Source: Bradyrhizobium iriomotense (GTDB lineage: Bacteria > Pseudomonadota > Alphaproteobacteria > Rhizobiales > Xanthobacteraceae). Taken from it: 64,000 nucleotides of DNA. Shown one piece after another: positions 28,699-36,323 of the stretch (the stretch's first letter is position 1; every line of letters begins with the position of its first letter). The translations under genes and the position numbers were made by a program. The stretch spans positions 372,001 through 436,000 of the forward strand of contig NZ_JAFCJZ010000003.1 of assembly GCF_018130765.1 (NCBI RefSeq). Reading direction: 5' to 3'. Below the pieces are notes generated by a model. That model ran no database searches, was not told the DNA's origin, and was given only the letters and a program-made list of their open reading frames with translations.

Positions 28699-29163
28699 AT
28701 GGCCGTCTCGCTCGCAGACAATGATGACGACGACGATTTCTCGGAAACGCATGACATCAATGTCACGCCGTTCATCGACGTCATCCTGGTGCTGCTGATC
28801 ATCTTCATGGTCGCAGCGCCGCTCTCGACGGTCGATCTGCCGATCGACCTGCCGACCTCGAGCGCAACGCCGCAGAAGAAGCCGGACAAGCCGACCTATC
28901 TCAGCATCAAACGCGATCTGGCGCTCGCGATCGGAGAGGACTCCGTCCACCGGGCCGATTTGATCGCCACGCTCGATTCAATGTCCGACATGAGCAAGGA
29001 CAAGTACCTCTTCCTGCGCGCCGATCGCTCGGTGCCTTATGGTGAATTGATGGGCGTCATGGAGCTGTTGCGCTCCGGCGGCTACACACGGGTGAAGCTG
29101 GTTGCACTGGAAGGTCCGGCCGGGCAGGCGGGAGCGCCTGCCGCGGGGGCTGCGCAGCCATAG
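28699..29163 (+). CDS. exbD: TonB-system energizer ExbD
   Basis: A 154-residue ExbD: cytoplasmic Asp-rich head ([19 protein letters not shown]), a single transmembrane helix ([16 protein letters not shown], with the proton-carrying Asp in the FIDVILV motif) and a periplasmic domain ([33 protein letters not shown]). It starts 3 bp after exbB and ends 8 bp before tonB. Confidence 0.96.
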   Translation: MAVSLADNDDDDDFSETHDINVTPFIDVILVLLIIFMVAAPLSTVDLPIDLPTSSATPQKKPDKPTYLSIKRDLALAIGEDSVHRADLIATLDSMSDMSKDKYLFLRADRSVPYGELMGVMELLRSGGYTRVKLVALEGPAGQAGAPAAGAAQP

Positions 29164-29171
29164 GGATAGCC

Positions 29172-30005
29172 ATGTCCAGCGCCGAGCACGAACCCAGACC
29201 ATCCCGGAAGCTGTGGATCCTGGCCGCGATCGCGGCGGTCGCGCTCCATCTGGGTGGGGCCGCGCTCGCGCTCGCAAACCTGCGGGCCGACGATGGCGAC
29301 GAGGGGCTGGGGGCTGCGGGGGCGGAGTTCGCGGTCGAGATGACGTCGCCGCCGGTCCAGGAGTCCGACAGGCCAACCGGGCCTAACGACAGTGAAGCGC
29401 AAGAGGAGCGTCCCGAGCTTCCGGAGCAAAAGGCCGAGGTCAAGGAAACGGATCTTCCTCAGGATCGACCGCAACAGGTCGAGGAGGCCGACCGGATCGT
29501 CACAGAGAACAAGCCGAAGAAGGAACAGGACGACGATCCGAAGATCGCTGCCGTCGAAACACCGGCCATGGAGGCAGCCCCGAAACAGATTGACCAGGAG
29601 CGGCAAACCTTCGAGGACGCCACGCGAGAAGCCGAGAAGGCGATGGCGCCCGTGCTCGGCATCGGCAAGGACATCCTGAAGGTGACGACCGACTGGAACC
29701 GGAAAATCAGTGCGCATCTCAAGCTGCACCAGATCAATCCGGAAGGGAAAGAGAACAGCAATCAGAAAGTGAAGGTCAGCTTCGCGATCAATCGCCGGGG
29801 AAACGTGCTGTCCGTCGACGTGGTGGAGTCGTCAGGGGACGCAGCCTACGATGCGGCTGCGATCGCAATGGTTCACAAATCCGATCCCTTCACGCCGCCG
29901 CCCGCCGCGCTGACTGAGGATCGCTTCGAGCGCACCGTCGAAATCCGCTTCCCGCCGCCGGACGAGAAGAAAAAGAAGAAGTCGGCCCAGGCTCAGCGCC
30001 AGTAG
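29172..30005 (+). CDS. tonB: TonB energy-transducing protein
   Basis: A 277-residue TonB with an N-terminal transmembrane anchor (LWILAAIAAVALHLGGAALAL, including the SxxxH-like His), a long Glu/Pro/Lys-rich linker (about residues 50-165) and a C-terminal domain (VKVSFAINRRGNVLSVDVVESSGDAAYDAAAIAMV, DRFERTVEIRFPPP). The protein ends in a Lys-rich tail (DEKKKKKSAQAQRQ). Its last 13 bp overlap the convergent minus-strand gene. It completes a self-contained receptor-plus-energizer operon. Confidence 0.95.
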   Translation: MSSAEHEPRPSRKLWILAAIAAVALHLGGAALALANLRADDGDEGLGAAGAEFAVEMTSPPVQESDRPTGPNDSEAQEERPELPEQKAEVKETDLPQDRPQQVEEADRIVTENKPKKEQDDDPKIAAVETPAMEAAPKQIDQERQTFEDATREAEKAMAPVLGIGKDILKVTTDWNRKISAHLKLHQINPEGKENSNQKVKVSFAINRRGNVLSVDVVESSGDAAYDAAAIAMVHKSDPFTPPPAALTEDRFERTVEIRFPPPDEKKKKKSAQAQRQ

Positions 30006-30478
30006 AACCGGATCCCGACATAGACCACCACTAGGCAGGCGAAGATCAGCGCCACCGGGAGGGGCCGTTTCTGGGTTCCGGCGGCTGTGCCGGCCCCGAA
30101 AAAGCCGGTGGTCTTTGGCTTCGGTGCGGGGCGTCGGAAAGCGGTAACATTGTCCGCAGCGGGCTCGGCCTGGCGGGGGCGGACGTCGGGCGGAGTTCCC
30201 CCGCCGCCCATTTCGACATAGTAGGATTTGTAGATCGCGGCGATGGTGGCTTCGGTGGCCTCGCCCTCGCTCATCTGGGCCAGCAGGTTCTGGTAGCTGC
30301 TGAGGAACTCCTGGGCCTCGGGAGGCAGCGCGGATGCCCCGTTGAGCTTGGCCATCATCTTCCAGGTGGCGAAATCGGCGCGGGCACGGGTGTCGGCGCG
30401 TCGCGCGATCAGCATATCGGCAGCTTTGACCAAGTCGGCCTCTGGCCCTTCGGCGTGTGTTCGGAGCGGTCTGTTCAA
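29993..30478 (-). CDS. Tail-anchored hypothetical membrane protein
   Basis: A 161-residue protein with a mainly helical cytosolic part (ADMLIARRADTRARADFATWKMM, EAQEFLSSYQNLLAQMSEGEATEATIAAIYKSYYVEM), a Pro-rich linker (105-135) and one C-terminal transmembrane helix (LPVALIFACLVVVYVGIRFYW). The start is TTG at 30478, directly after the stop of the protease gene; ATG at 30415 is an alternative. Translation is likely coupled to the site-2-type protease, so it may be its partner. No known family is recognised. Confidence 0.72.
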   Translation of the reverse strand: MNRPLRTHAEGPEADLVKAADMLIARRADTRARADFATWKMMAKLNGASALPPEAQEFLSSYQNLLAQMSEGEATEATIAAIYKSYYVEMGGGGTPPDVRPRQAEPAADNVTAFRRPAPKPKTTGFFGAGTAAGTQKRPLPVALIFACLVVVYVGIRFYWR

Positions 30479-31159
30479 CTACGCATTGCCGGTCAGGAAG
30501 AGAACAGCCTGAATCACATAACCGGTCAACGTTCGCAGTATTGCTGAAATAACATCAAGATTTAGACCGAACTGCGAGCCCGCGAGCGGGAGCAGGATCA
30601 ACAGGCCGATCAGGATCAGCATACCGAACGGCTCCAGCCGGGCGAGCGGCAAAGCGAGGGGGCGGGGCAGCAGCCCGACCGCGACCCGCCCGCCGTCGAG
30701 CGGCGGGATCGGCATCATGTTGAACACGGCCAGCGCCGCGTTGAGCCGGATCGCATTCCAGATGTTGTCGAATATCCACCGCTCTGAGCTGTCCGGGGCC
30801 CACGGCAGGGCGTGGAGGGCGACGGCGGCGATCAGCGCCAGCAGGATGTTGGTCGCGGGTCCGGCCAGCGCCACCCAGACCATGTCGAGCCTGGGGTTGT
30901 TGAGCTTGCGGAAATTCACCGGCACCGGCTTGGCATAGCCGAACAGGAACGGCGAATGCGCAAACAGCAACATGGCCGGCAGGATCACGGTGCCGAACGG
31001 GTCGATATGGCGGAACGGATTGAAGCTGACGCGGCCGAGCTGCCAGGCCGTATTGTCGCCGAGACGGTGCGCGACGAAGGCGTGCGCGGCTTCGTGGAAA
31101 GTAATGGCGATCAGGACTGGGAAGACCCAGACCGACACGTCATAAAAGGAAATGTTCAC
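30479..31159 (-). CDS. Site-2 protease/rhomboid-like M50 family zinc metalloprotease
   Basis: A 226-residue polytopic membrane protein of the short YwhC-type M50 group. The zinc motif HEAAH (His22, Glu23, His26) lies in the first helix; the third ligand is in FNMMPIPPLDGGRV (about 150). It has about six membrane segments, and no PDZ or CBS domain. The start is GTG at 31159 (VNISFYDV) because upstream sequence does not look protein-like. These enzymes cut inside membranes, but the substrate is unknown. It is followed without a gap by the tail-anchored protein gene. Confidence 0.9.
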   Translation of the reverse strand: MNISFYDVSVWVFPVLIAITFHEAAHAFVAHRLGDNTAWQLGRVSFNPFRHIDPFGTVILPAMLLFAHSPFLFGYAKPVPVNFRKLNNPRLDMVWVALAGPATNILLALIAAVALHALPWAPDSSERWIFDNIWNAIRLNAALAVFNMMPIPPLDGGRVAVGLLPRPLALPLARLEPFGMLILIGLLILLPLAGSQFGLNLDVISAILRTLTGYVIQAVLFLTGNA

Positions 31160-31230
31160 GGCTCGTCCGTCCCGGTTTGTGCCTCGTGACCTTGCAGCCA
31201 ACCCGGCCAATCCGGTGGTGGGGCAGCGCG

Positions 31231-32103
31231 TCAGGACAGGATATGGGACGCCGGTTCCGAAATCCCAAGCTGTAGATGATCGGCCAGCAAGGCCGCCGGA
31301 CGCGACAGGTTGCGCGTGCGGTGGAGGCGGATGTCCGCGGCCGGCAGCGGCGGCAGGCCTTCGCGCTCCGACAGAGTGCGCAGGCGAGGGGGCAGGGTGC
31401 CGGCTTTCACGACGGTGATCGCAAGGCCCTGCGCCGCGATCGCCTCCACCGCTGCAAGCGTCCGGCTGACAAAGGCGAGTCGCCAGGGCCGGCCGGCGGC
31501 ATTGAGGGCCTCCGCGGCCCATTGCCGGAATAGACAGCCCGGCGGGTAGAGCGCCACGGGCAGCGTGTCGTGCGCCTCGGCCGAATACGACGCGGCCGCG
31601 GCCCAGACCGCCTGTTCGCGCCGTAGTAGCTCGCCGTCGCCGCGTCCTTCCGGGTGCATGGCGATGACGAGGTCATAGGTCTCGCCGAGCCGGGCCGGCA
31701 TCGTCGCGGTGAGTCCCGTCTCGATCTCGACACGGATCTCCGGATGGCTTCTCGCGAATTGCGCCAGCAATGGCGGAATGACGATGGTGCCGTAGTCGTC
31801 CATCACGCCGAGGCGGACCACCGCTTCGCGCTTGCGCGCGCAGAGTGCATCGACGGCCTCTGCATTGAGGTCGAGCAGCCGCTTTGCATAGACGAGGAGT
31901 TCATCGCCTGCTGCGGTCAGTGCGACGCCGGCCCGGGTGCGTTGAAACAGTTTTGTGCCAAGCCGTTCTTCCAGGCGCCTGATCTGGACGCTGACCGCCG
32001 ATTGGGTCCGGTTGAGCGTCGTGGCGGCGCGCGTGAAGGAGCGATGCTCGGCGACGGCGGCAAACGCCTTCAGCAGATCAGGATCGAGAACAGGTGAGCT
32101 CAT
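31231..32103 (-). CDS. LysR-family transcriptional regulator
   Basis: A 290-residue LysR protein: winged helix at residues 8-66 (LLKAFAAVAEHRSFTRAATTLNRTQSAVSVQIRRLEERLGTKLFQR) and an effector domain (VRLGVMDDYGTIVIPPLLAQFARSHPEIRVEIE). It is divergent from the EamA exporter gene with 89 bp between them, so it probably controls that gene and its own. The effector is unknown. Confidence 0.95.
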   Translation of the reverse strand: MSSPVLDPDLLKAFAAVAEHRSFTRAATTLNRTQSAVSVQIRRLEERLGTKLFQRTRAGVALTAAGDELLVYAKRLLDLNAEAVDALCARKREAVVRLGVMDDYGTIVIPPLLAQFARSHPEIRVEIETGLTATMPARLGETYDLVIAMHPEGRGDGELLRREQAVWAAAASYSAEAHDTLPVALYPPGCLFRQWAAEALNAAGRPWRLAFVSRTLAAVEAIAAQGLAITVVKAGTLPPRLRTLSEREGLPPLPAADIRLHRTRNLSRPAALLADHLQLGISEPASHILS

Positions 32104-32192
32104 GACGAAAGCTTATCCTGGCATGACGGAAATTCCATTCCCTGTTTCGGCGCGCCTCCTATGCTGCTTGCAAAGCATCAACGGGAGGAAGC

Positions 32193-33101
32193 GTGGGCGA
32201 GATTCTGGGCGTTCTGGCCGCTGTGCTGTCGAGCGCGCTGGGCGGGACTTCGATCGGCGCCACACGCTACCTCGTAGGCAGCATCGATCCGCTGGCGATC
32301 GGCTCGCTCCGGTTCGGCATCGGCTTCGTCCTGCTGCTGCCGCTGACGCTGCAGCGCGGCGATCGCTGGCCGGAGCGAGGCGACTGGGCCACCGCCGCCG
32401 CACTAGGCATTCTCTTCTTCGCGTTGTTCCCGATCCTGTTCAATGCGTCGCTGATCTTCACGACAGCCGCGCGCGGCGCGCTCGCTTTGTCGACGCTGCC
32501 GCTCTTGTCGCTGGTGATCGGGGCCGCGCTTGGCGCCGAAGCCCTGACCTGGCGAAAATCGGTCGGTGTCGTGATTGCGACATTGGGCGTCGCCGTCGCG
32601 CTTGTCTCGGACCTGACCTCGGCGCCATCTGGCGCCTGGCGTGGCGATCTCCTGATGATGGCGGCTGCGCTGTGCATGGCGCTCTACGGTATCTGGTCAA
32701 AGCCGCTGATCCGGCGCTCGGGCCCGATCGCCTTCACCACGATGAGCATGGCGGCGGGCGCCGTCTGCCTGATTCTGCTCTCGTATGTCCGCGGCAGCTT
32801 TGCGCCGGTCGCAGGCTTCGGCACGCCGCAATGGCTGGCGAGTGCCTATCTCGGTGCCTTCGGCGCGGCGCTGACTTTCTATCTCTGGGCCTTCGCGCTG
32901 GAGCGCACGACGCCCACGCGGGTCGCGATCTCGGTGACCGTCAATCCGATCACCGCGTCGCTGGTTGGCGCCTGGCTTTTGAACGAGCCGCTGCGCTGGA
33001 ATCTGGCGGCCGGCATCGTCGCGGTATTTGCCGGGATCTGGATCGCGACGACGAGCGGGCGCACTCAGCCGGCAAGTGCGCGCGCGTCAGATCAGGCCTG
33101 A
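32193..33101 (+). CDS. EamA/DMT-superfamily transporter
   Basis: A 302-residue protein with ten predicted transmembrane helices arranged as two EamA repeats (residues about 5-140 and 150-290), typical of drug/metabolite exporters. The start is GTG at 32193 after GGGAGGAAG. A divergent LysR gene suggests effector-controlled export of an amino acid or metabolite. It ends 2 bp before the stop of the convergent GFA gene. Confidence 0.93.
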   Translation: MGEILGVLAAVLSSALGGTSIGATRYLVGSIDPLAIGSLRFGIGFVLLLPLTLQRGDRWPERGDWATAAALGILFFALFPILFNASLIFTTAARGALALSTLPLLSLVIGAALGAEALTWRKSVGVVIATLGVAVALVSDLTSAPSGAWRGDLLMMAAALCMALYGIWSKPLIRRSGPIAFTTMSMAAGAVCLILLSYVRGSFAPVAGFGTPQWLASAYLGAFGAALTFYLWAFALERTTPTRVAISVTVNPITASLVGAWLLNEPLRWNLAAGIVAVFAGIWIATTSGRTQPASARASDQA

Positions 33102-33103
33102 CG

Positions 33104-33496
33104 TCACGCCGGGATCGTCCCCTGATATTGCACCAGACCATCATCGAGTTTCACCCAGGCGAGCTTCTCGCTGACCCAGATGTGCTCGGTCGGAGCGAAG
33201 GCGTTGCGGTCGTCGAAGACGGCGAGTGCCACACCGGCCAGCGTGCCGTTGCGCCGCCACGCGAACAGCCGCGTACCGCATTGCTTGCAGAACACGCGGT
33301 CGATGTTCTCCGATGACGCGTAGCGGGCGGTCTCGCCTTCGACGGTCAACGCGCGTTGATCGAATTGCGCGCGGGCAAAATAGGGCGAGCCCATCGCCTT
33401 CTGGCAAATGCGGCAATGGCAGACGCGGACGTTGAGCGGCTCGCCCTCTGCCTTGAACCGCACCGCGCCGCACAGGCATCCACCTTCCCGGATCAT
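33104..33496 (-). CDS. GFA family (glutathione-dependent formaldehyde-activating enzyme-like) protein
   Basis: A 130-residue zinc protein with the GFA cysteine pattern: GGCLCGAVRF (CxC), VCHCRICQK and the distal FCKQCGTRLF. The family binds structural and catalytic zinc; Gfa itself adds glutathione to formaldehyde, but most homologues are uncharacterised. The gene is 3 bp downstream of the serine hydrolase gene and probably the last of the minus-strand sugar-acid operon. Confidence 0.92.
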   Translation of the reverse strand: MIREGGCLCGAVRFKAEGEPLNVRVCHCRICQKAMGSPYFARAQFDQRALTVEGETARYASSENIDRVFCKQCGTRLFAWRRNGTLAGVALAVFDDRNAFAPTEHIWVSEKLAWVKLDDGLVQYQGTIPA

Positions 33497-33499
33497 GGC

Positions 33500-34645
33500 T
33501 CAGGCCACCCGCCATTCGCCGACCTGGCGCGCCATGTTCCAATTGAGATTGTCGAGATCGCCATCCATGTCGGAATTCCTGCGTCTGGTGTTGGTGAAGG
33601 CGGCCCAGCAGAAGCCGCCATGGGTGCGCACGGCAATCGTGCTCGTGCCCGGCAGGCTGCCATTGTGCCACCAATTGCCTGATTTGTTGACGCAAAAACC
33701 CTTGGCATAGTCCGGGCTGTAGCTGGGCGCGGTGGTCATGACCTCGATGGTGCGCGGCCGCAGGATGTTCGCCGGCTTCGTGTAGCCGTCCACATGCATC
33801 AGGAATTGCACGAGGTCCGCCGGCGTCGCGATCCAGCCGCCATGGGAATCCATCCGCCGGACATTCATGCTGTAGGGAGTTTCGCCCTGACCGTAATAGA
33901 CGACTTCACCGGCCTGGCGCTGGTCGCGCGTGTTGCCGGCAATGGTCATGTCGGGAACGCCACAGCGCGCGAGCACGTCGGTGTGGACATGCTCGGCATA
34001 GGGTCGGCCGGTGAGCTTCTCGATGACGCGGCCGAGCACGCAATAGCCGAAATTGGAATAGGCGTAGCGCTGGCCCGGCGGCCGGTTGGCGAGCGTCCGG
34101 GCGATCAGCTCGGCATGATCCATCCGCGGATGGGTGAACATGGGATCGCGGTTGTCGTTGCTCCAGCCGCCGGCGGTGTGGGTCAAGAGATGCTCGAGCG
34201 TGATCTGGTCGATGCCGGCAGAGTAGGGCGGCTGTCCGTAGTCGGTGCCCAGCAGCGCGCCCGGGCCGAACACGCGATCCGTCAGCTTGAGGCGGTTCTC
34301 CTCGATCAGGCGGAAGATCGTGACCGAGGTGATCATCTTGCTGACGCTGGCGATCCGGAACAGATGCCGCGGCGTCACGCCCTCGTTCCGCTCGATGTCG
34401 GCAACACCGAAGGCGTCCTCATGGACAATGGTGCCCGCATAGCCGATCGCAAATGACAGCGCCGGCACGCCGTACTTGTCCATGAAGCTGTGCGCGAGCC
34501 GTGCCATGGCGCCGCACTCGGCCGGCGAGGGCGGGCGGATGCTCGGCGGGTTGGGCGCGAGTTGCGCTGTTGTCGTCGATGACAGCAGCGGCAGCGCGCC
34601 TGCGCCCGCTGCGAGCTTCACGAAATCCCGACGCCCAAATTGCAT
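33500..34645 (-). CDS. Serine hydrolase, class C beta-lactamase/penicillin-binding fold
   Basis: A 381-residue beta-lactamase-family protein. Its N-terminus has a Tat-like signal (MQFGRRDFVKLAAGAGALPL). The nucleophile motif Ser100-Val-Ser-Lys103 (FRIASVSKMI), the Tyr motif YSNFGYCVLGRVIEKLTGRPY and a late HNGS-like segment (WWHNGSLPG) follow. Such proteins include esterases, lactonases and D-aminopeptidases. Because it lies 26 bp downstream of the SDR genes in a sugar-oxidising operon, a periplasmic sugar-lactone or sugar-ester hydrolase is plausible. True beta-lactam resistance is not implied. Confidence 0.9.
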   Translation of the reverse strand: MQFGRRDFVKLAAGAGALPLLSSTTTAQLAPNPPSIRPPSPAECGAMARLAHSFMDKYGVPALSFAIGYAGTIVHEDAFGVADIERNEGVTPRHLFRIASVSKMITSVTIFRLIEENRLKLTDRVFGPGALLGTDYGQPPYSAGIDQITLEHLLTHTAGGWSNDNRDPMFTHPRMDHAELIARTLANRPPGQRYAYSNFGYCVLGRVIEKLTGRPYAEHVHTDVLARCGVPDMTIAGNTRDQRQAGEVVYYGQGETPYSMNVRRMDSHGGWIATPADLVQFLMHVDGYTKPANILRPRTIEVMTTAPSYSPDYAKGFCVNKSGNWWHNGSLPGTSTIAVRTHGGFCWAAFTNTRRRNSDMDGDLDNLNWNMARQVGEWRVA

Positions 34646-34671
34646 GATCCGCCCCCTCGGGCGGCCATGCC

Positions 34672-35418
34672 TCAGTAGGTCGCCCGTCCGCCGGAAATAT
34701 CAAACACCGCGCCGGTGGAGAAGGCACAATCTTCGGATGCGAGCCAGCTCACCATCGCGGCAAGCTCTTCCACCAGCACGAAGCGTGCTTTCGGGATCTT
34801 TGACAGCATGAAGTCGATATGCTGCTGCGTCATCTGGTCGAAGATCGCGGTCTTGGCCGCGGCCGGCGTCACTGCGTTCACGAGAATGTCGTGTGCGGCG
34901 AGTTCCTTGCCGAGCGACTTCGTCAGCGCGATCAGGCCGGCCTTGGAGGCCGAATAATGCGCCGCATTCGGGTTGCCTTCCTTGCCGGCGATCGAGGCGA
35001 TGTTCACGATGCGCCCGTATTTCTGCTTGAGCATCGCTGGCACGATCGCCTTGCAGACGATGAAAGGACCGTCGAGGTTGATGCGCAGCACCTTGCGCCA
35101 TTCCTCGAGGTCGGTCTCCCAGACCGGCTTGTTGACGCCGGCGATGCCGGCATTGTTGACGAGGATGTCGATCTTGCCGAAGGCTTCGAGCGTCGCATCG
35201 CGCGCCTGCTCGACGGCTGCGGTGTCGGTGACGTCGACCTTGAAGACTTTTGTCTCGCCGCCGATCTCTTTTGCCGTTTTCTCAGCCAGCGCGGCGTCGA
35301 AATCCCAGATCGCGACCTTGGCGCCGGAGGCGACGAAGCGTTCGGTGATGGCACGGCCAAAACCCTGCGCGCCGCCGGTGACGACAGCGACGCGGCCGTT
35401 GAGATCGATCTTGTTCAT
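34672..35418 (-). CDS. Short-chain dehydrogenase/reductase (SDR), classical type
   Basis: A 248-residue classical SDR: cofactor motif TGGAQGFG (residues 15-22), Asp in IWDFDAAL (NAD preference), NNAG, catalytic Ser in IVNIASIAG and YSASK. It probably oxidises a sugar or sugar acid alcohol to feed the dehydratase. It lies 16 bp after the other SDR gene in the lacI-dehydratase operon. The precise substrate cannot be assigned. Confidence 0.95.
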   Translation of the reverse strand: MNKIDLNGRVAVVTGGAQGFGRAITERFVASGAKVAIWDFDAALAEKTAKEIGGETKVFKVDVTDTAAVEQARDATLEAFGKIDILVNNAGIAGVNKPVWETDLEEWRKVLRINLDGPFIVCKAIVPAMLKQKYGRIVNIASIAGKEGNPNAAHYSASKAGLIALTKSLGKELAAHDILVNAVTPAAAKTAIFDQMTQQHIDFMLSKIPKARFVLVEELAAMVSWLASEDCAFSTGAVFDISGGRATY

Positions 35419-35434
35419 GCCGGTGCCTCTGGCG

Positions 35435-36166
35435 TCAGAGCATGTAACCGCCGTCGACGACGAGGTCGACGCCGGTGGTGAAGGCGCTCTCGTCGCTGCC
35501 GAGATAGATCGCCATGTTGGCGATCTCCTCGGCGGTGCCGAGCCGACCCATCTTCTGGCGGGAGATGAACATCTCCTTGCCCTGGGGGCCTTGCGCGGCG
35601 GCGCGGTCGAGCATCGAAGGTGTCTCGACGGTGCCGGGGCAGATCGAGTTGCAGCGGATGCCCTTGGTGATGAAGTCGAGCGCGACCGCGCGCGACAGCA
35701 GCGACACCGCCGCCTTCGACGAGCTGTAAACGTAGCGGTTCGCCGGCGGCCTCAAGGCCGCGCAGGACGAGATGTTGACGATGCTGCCGCCGCCGCCCGC
35801 AATCATGTCGGGCAGGAAGGCCTTGATGGTCCGGTGCATCGACTTGACGTTGAGGTCGAACGAGAAATCAAAATCCTCTTCCGAGCATTCCAGGATGGTG
35901 CCATGGTGCACGAAGCCGGCCGCGTTGAGCAGGATGTCGATCTTGCCGACGCGCTTGGCAAACGCATTGACGTCGGCGGTGTTGCGGACGTCGAGTTTGG
36001 CGACCTCGGCAATGCCTTCCTTGGTCAGGCCAGCGATGCCGGCTTCGTTGATGTCGGTGGCAATGACGGTTGCGCCTTCACGCGCGAATGCGATGGCGCA
36101 AGCGCGCCCGATGCCTGCTGCCGCAGCCGTGACGACGGCCCGCTTTCCCTTGAGGCGGTCTGCCAT
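35435..36166 (-). CDS. Short-chain dehydrogenase/reductase (SDR), 2-keto/sugar alcohol type
   Basis: A 243-residue SDR with an atypical dinucleotide motif TAAAAGIG (Ala for the first Gly of TGxxxGIG), the NAD-type Asp in ATDINE, NAAG and YSSSK. It resembles sugar or 4-hydroxybutyrate-type dehydrogenases. The start at 36166 is set by AGGAGAG; the open frame upstream of it is repeat sequence. It follows the dehydratase gene (157-bp gap holding a palindromic repeat) and precedes the second SDR. Confidence 0.93.
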   Translation of the reverse strand: MADRLKGKRAVVTAAAAGIGRACAIAFAREGATVIATDINEAGIAGLTKEGIAEVAKLDVRNTADVNAFAKRVGKIDILLNAAGFVHHGTILECSEEDFDFSFDLNVKSMHRTIKAFLPDMIAGGGGSIVNISSCAALRPPANRYVYSSSKAAVSLLSRAVALDFITKGIRCNSICPGTVETPSMLDRAAAQGPQGKEMFISRQKMGRLGTAEEIANMAIYLGSDESAFTTGVDLVVDGGYML

Positions 36167-36191
36167 TTTTCTCTCCTGTGAATTTTCTGTC

Positions 36192-36318
36192 GTCATTCCG
36201 GGGCGCGCCTCTTGGCGCGAACTACGGTGCGCAATTGCACACCTGAGAATCCATCGGGCCACAGCGTCGGCGGATCAATGGATTCCGGGCTCGCGACTTC
36301 GTCGCGCCCCGGAATGAC
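36192..36318. repeat. Intergenic palindromic repeat (GTCATTCCGGGGCGCG family)
   Basis: The outer arms GTCATTCCGGGGCGCG and CGCGCCCCGGAATGAC are perfect inverses, with an inner pair AATCCAT/ATGGATT. It lies between the dehydratase and SDR genes within the operon. Related copies are at 49622 and 51242. The repeat could modulate transcript stability between the two genes. Confidence 0.85.
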
Positions 36319-36323
36319 AGTTG

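Noticed and set aside
33500..34645. Calling this gene a beta-lactam resistance enzyme
   Set aside because: Only the fold and SxxK motif are seen; the operon context points to a metabolic hydrolase.
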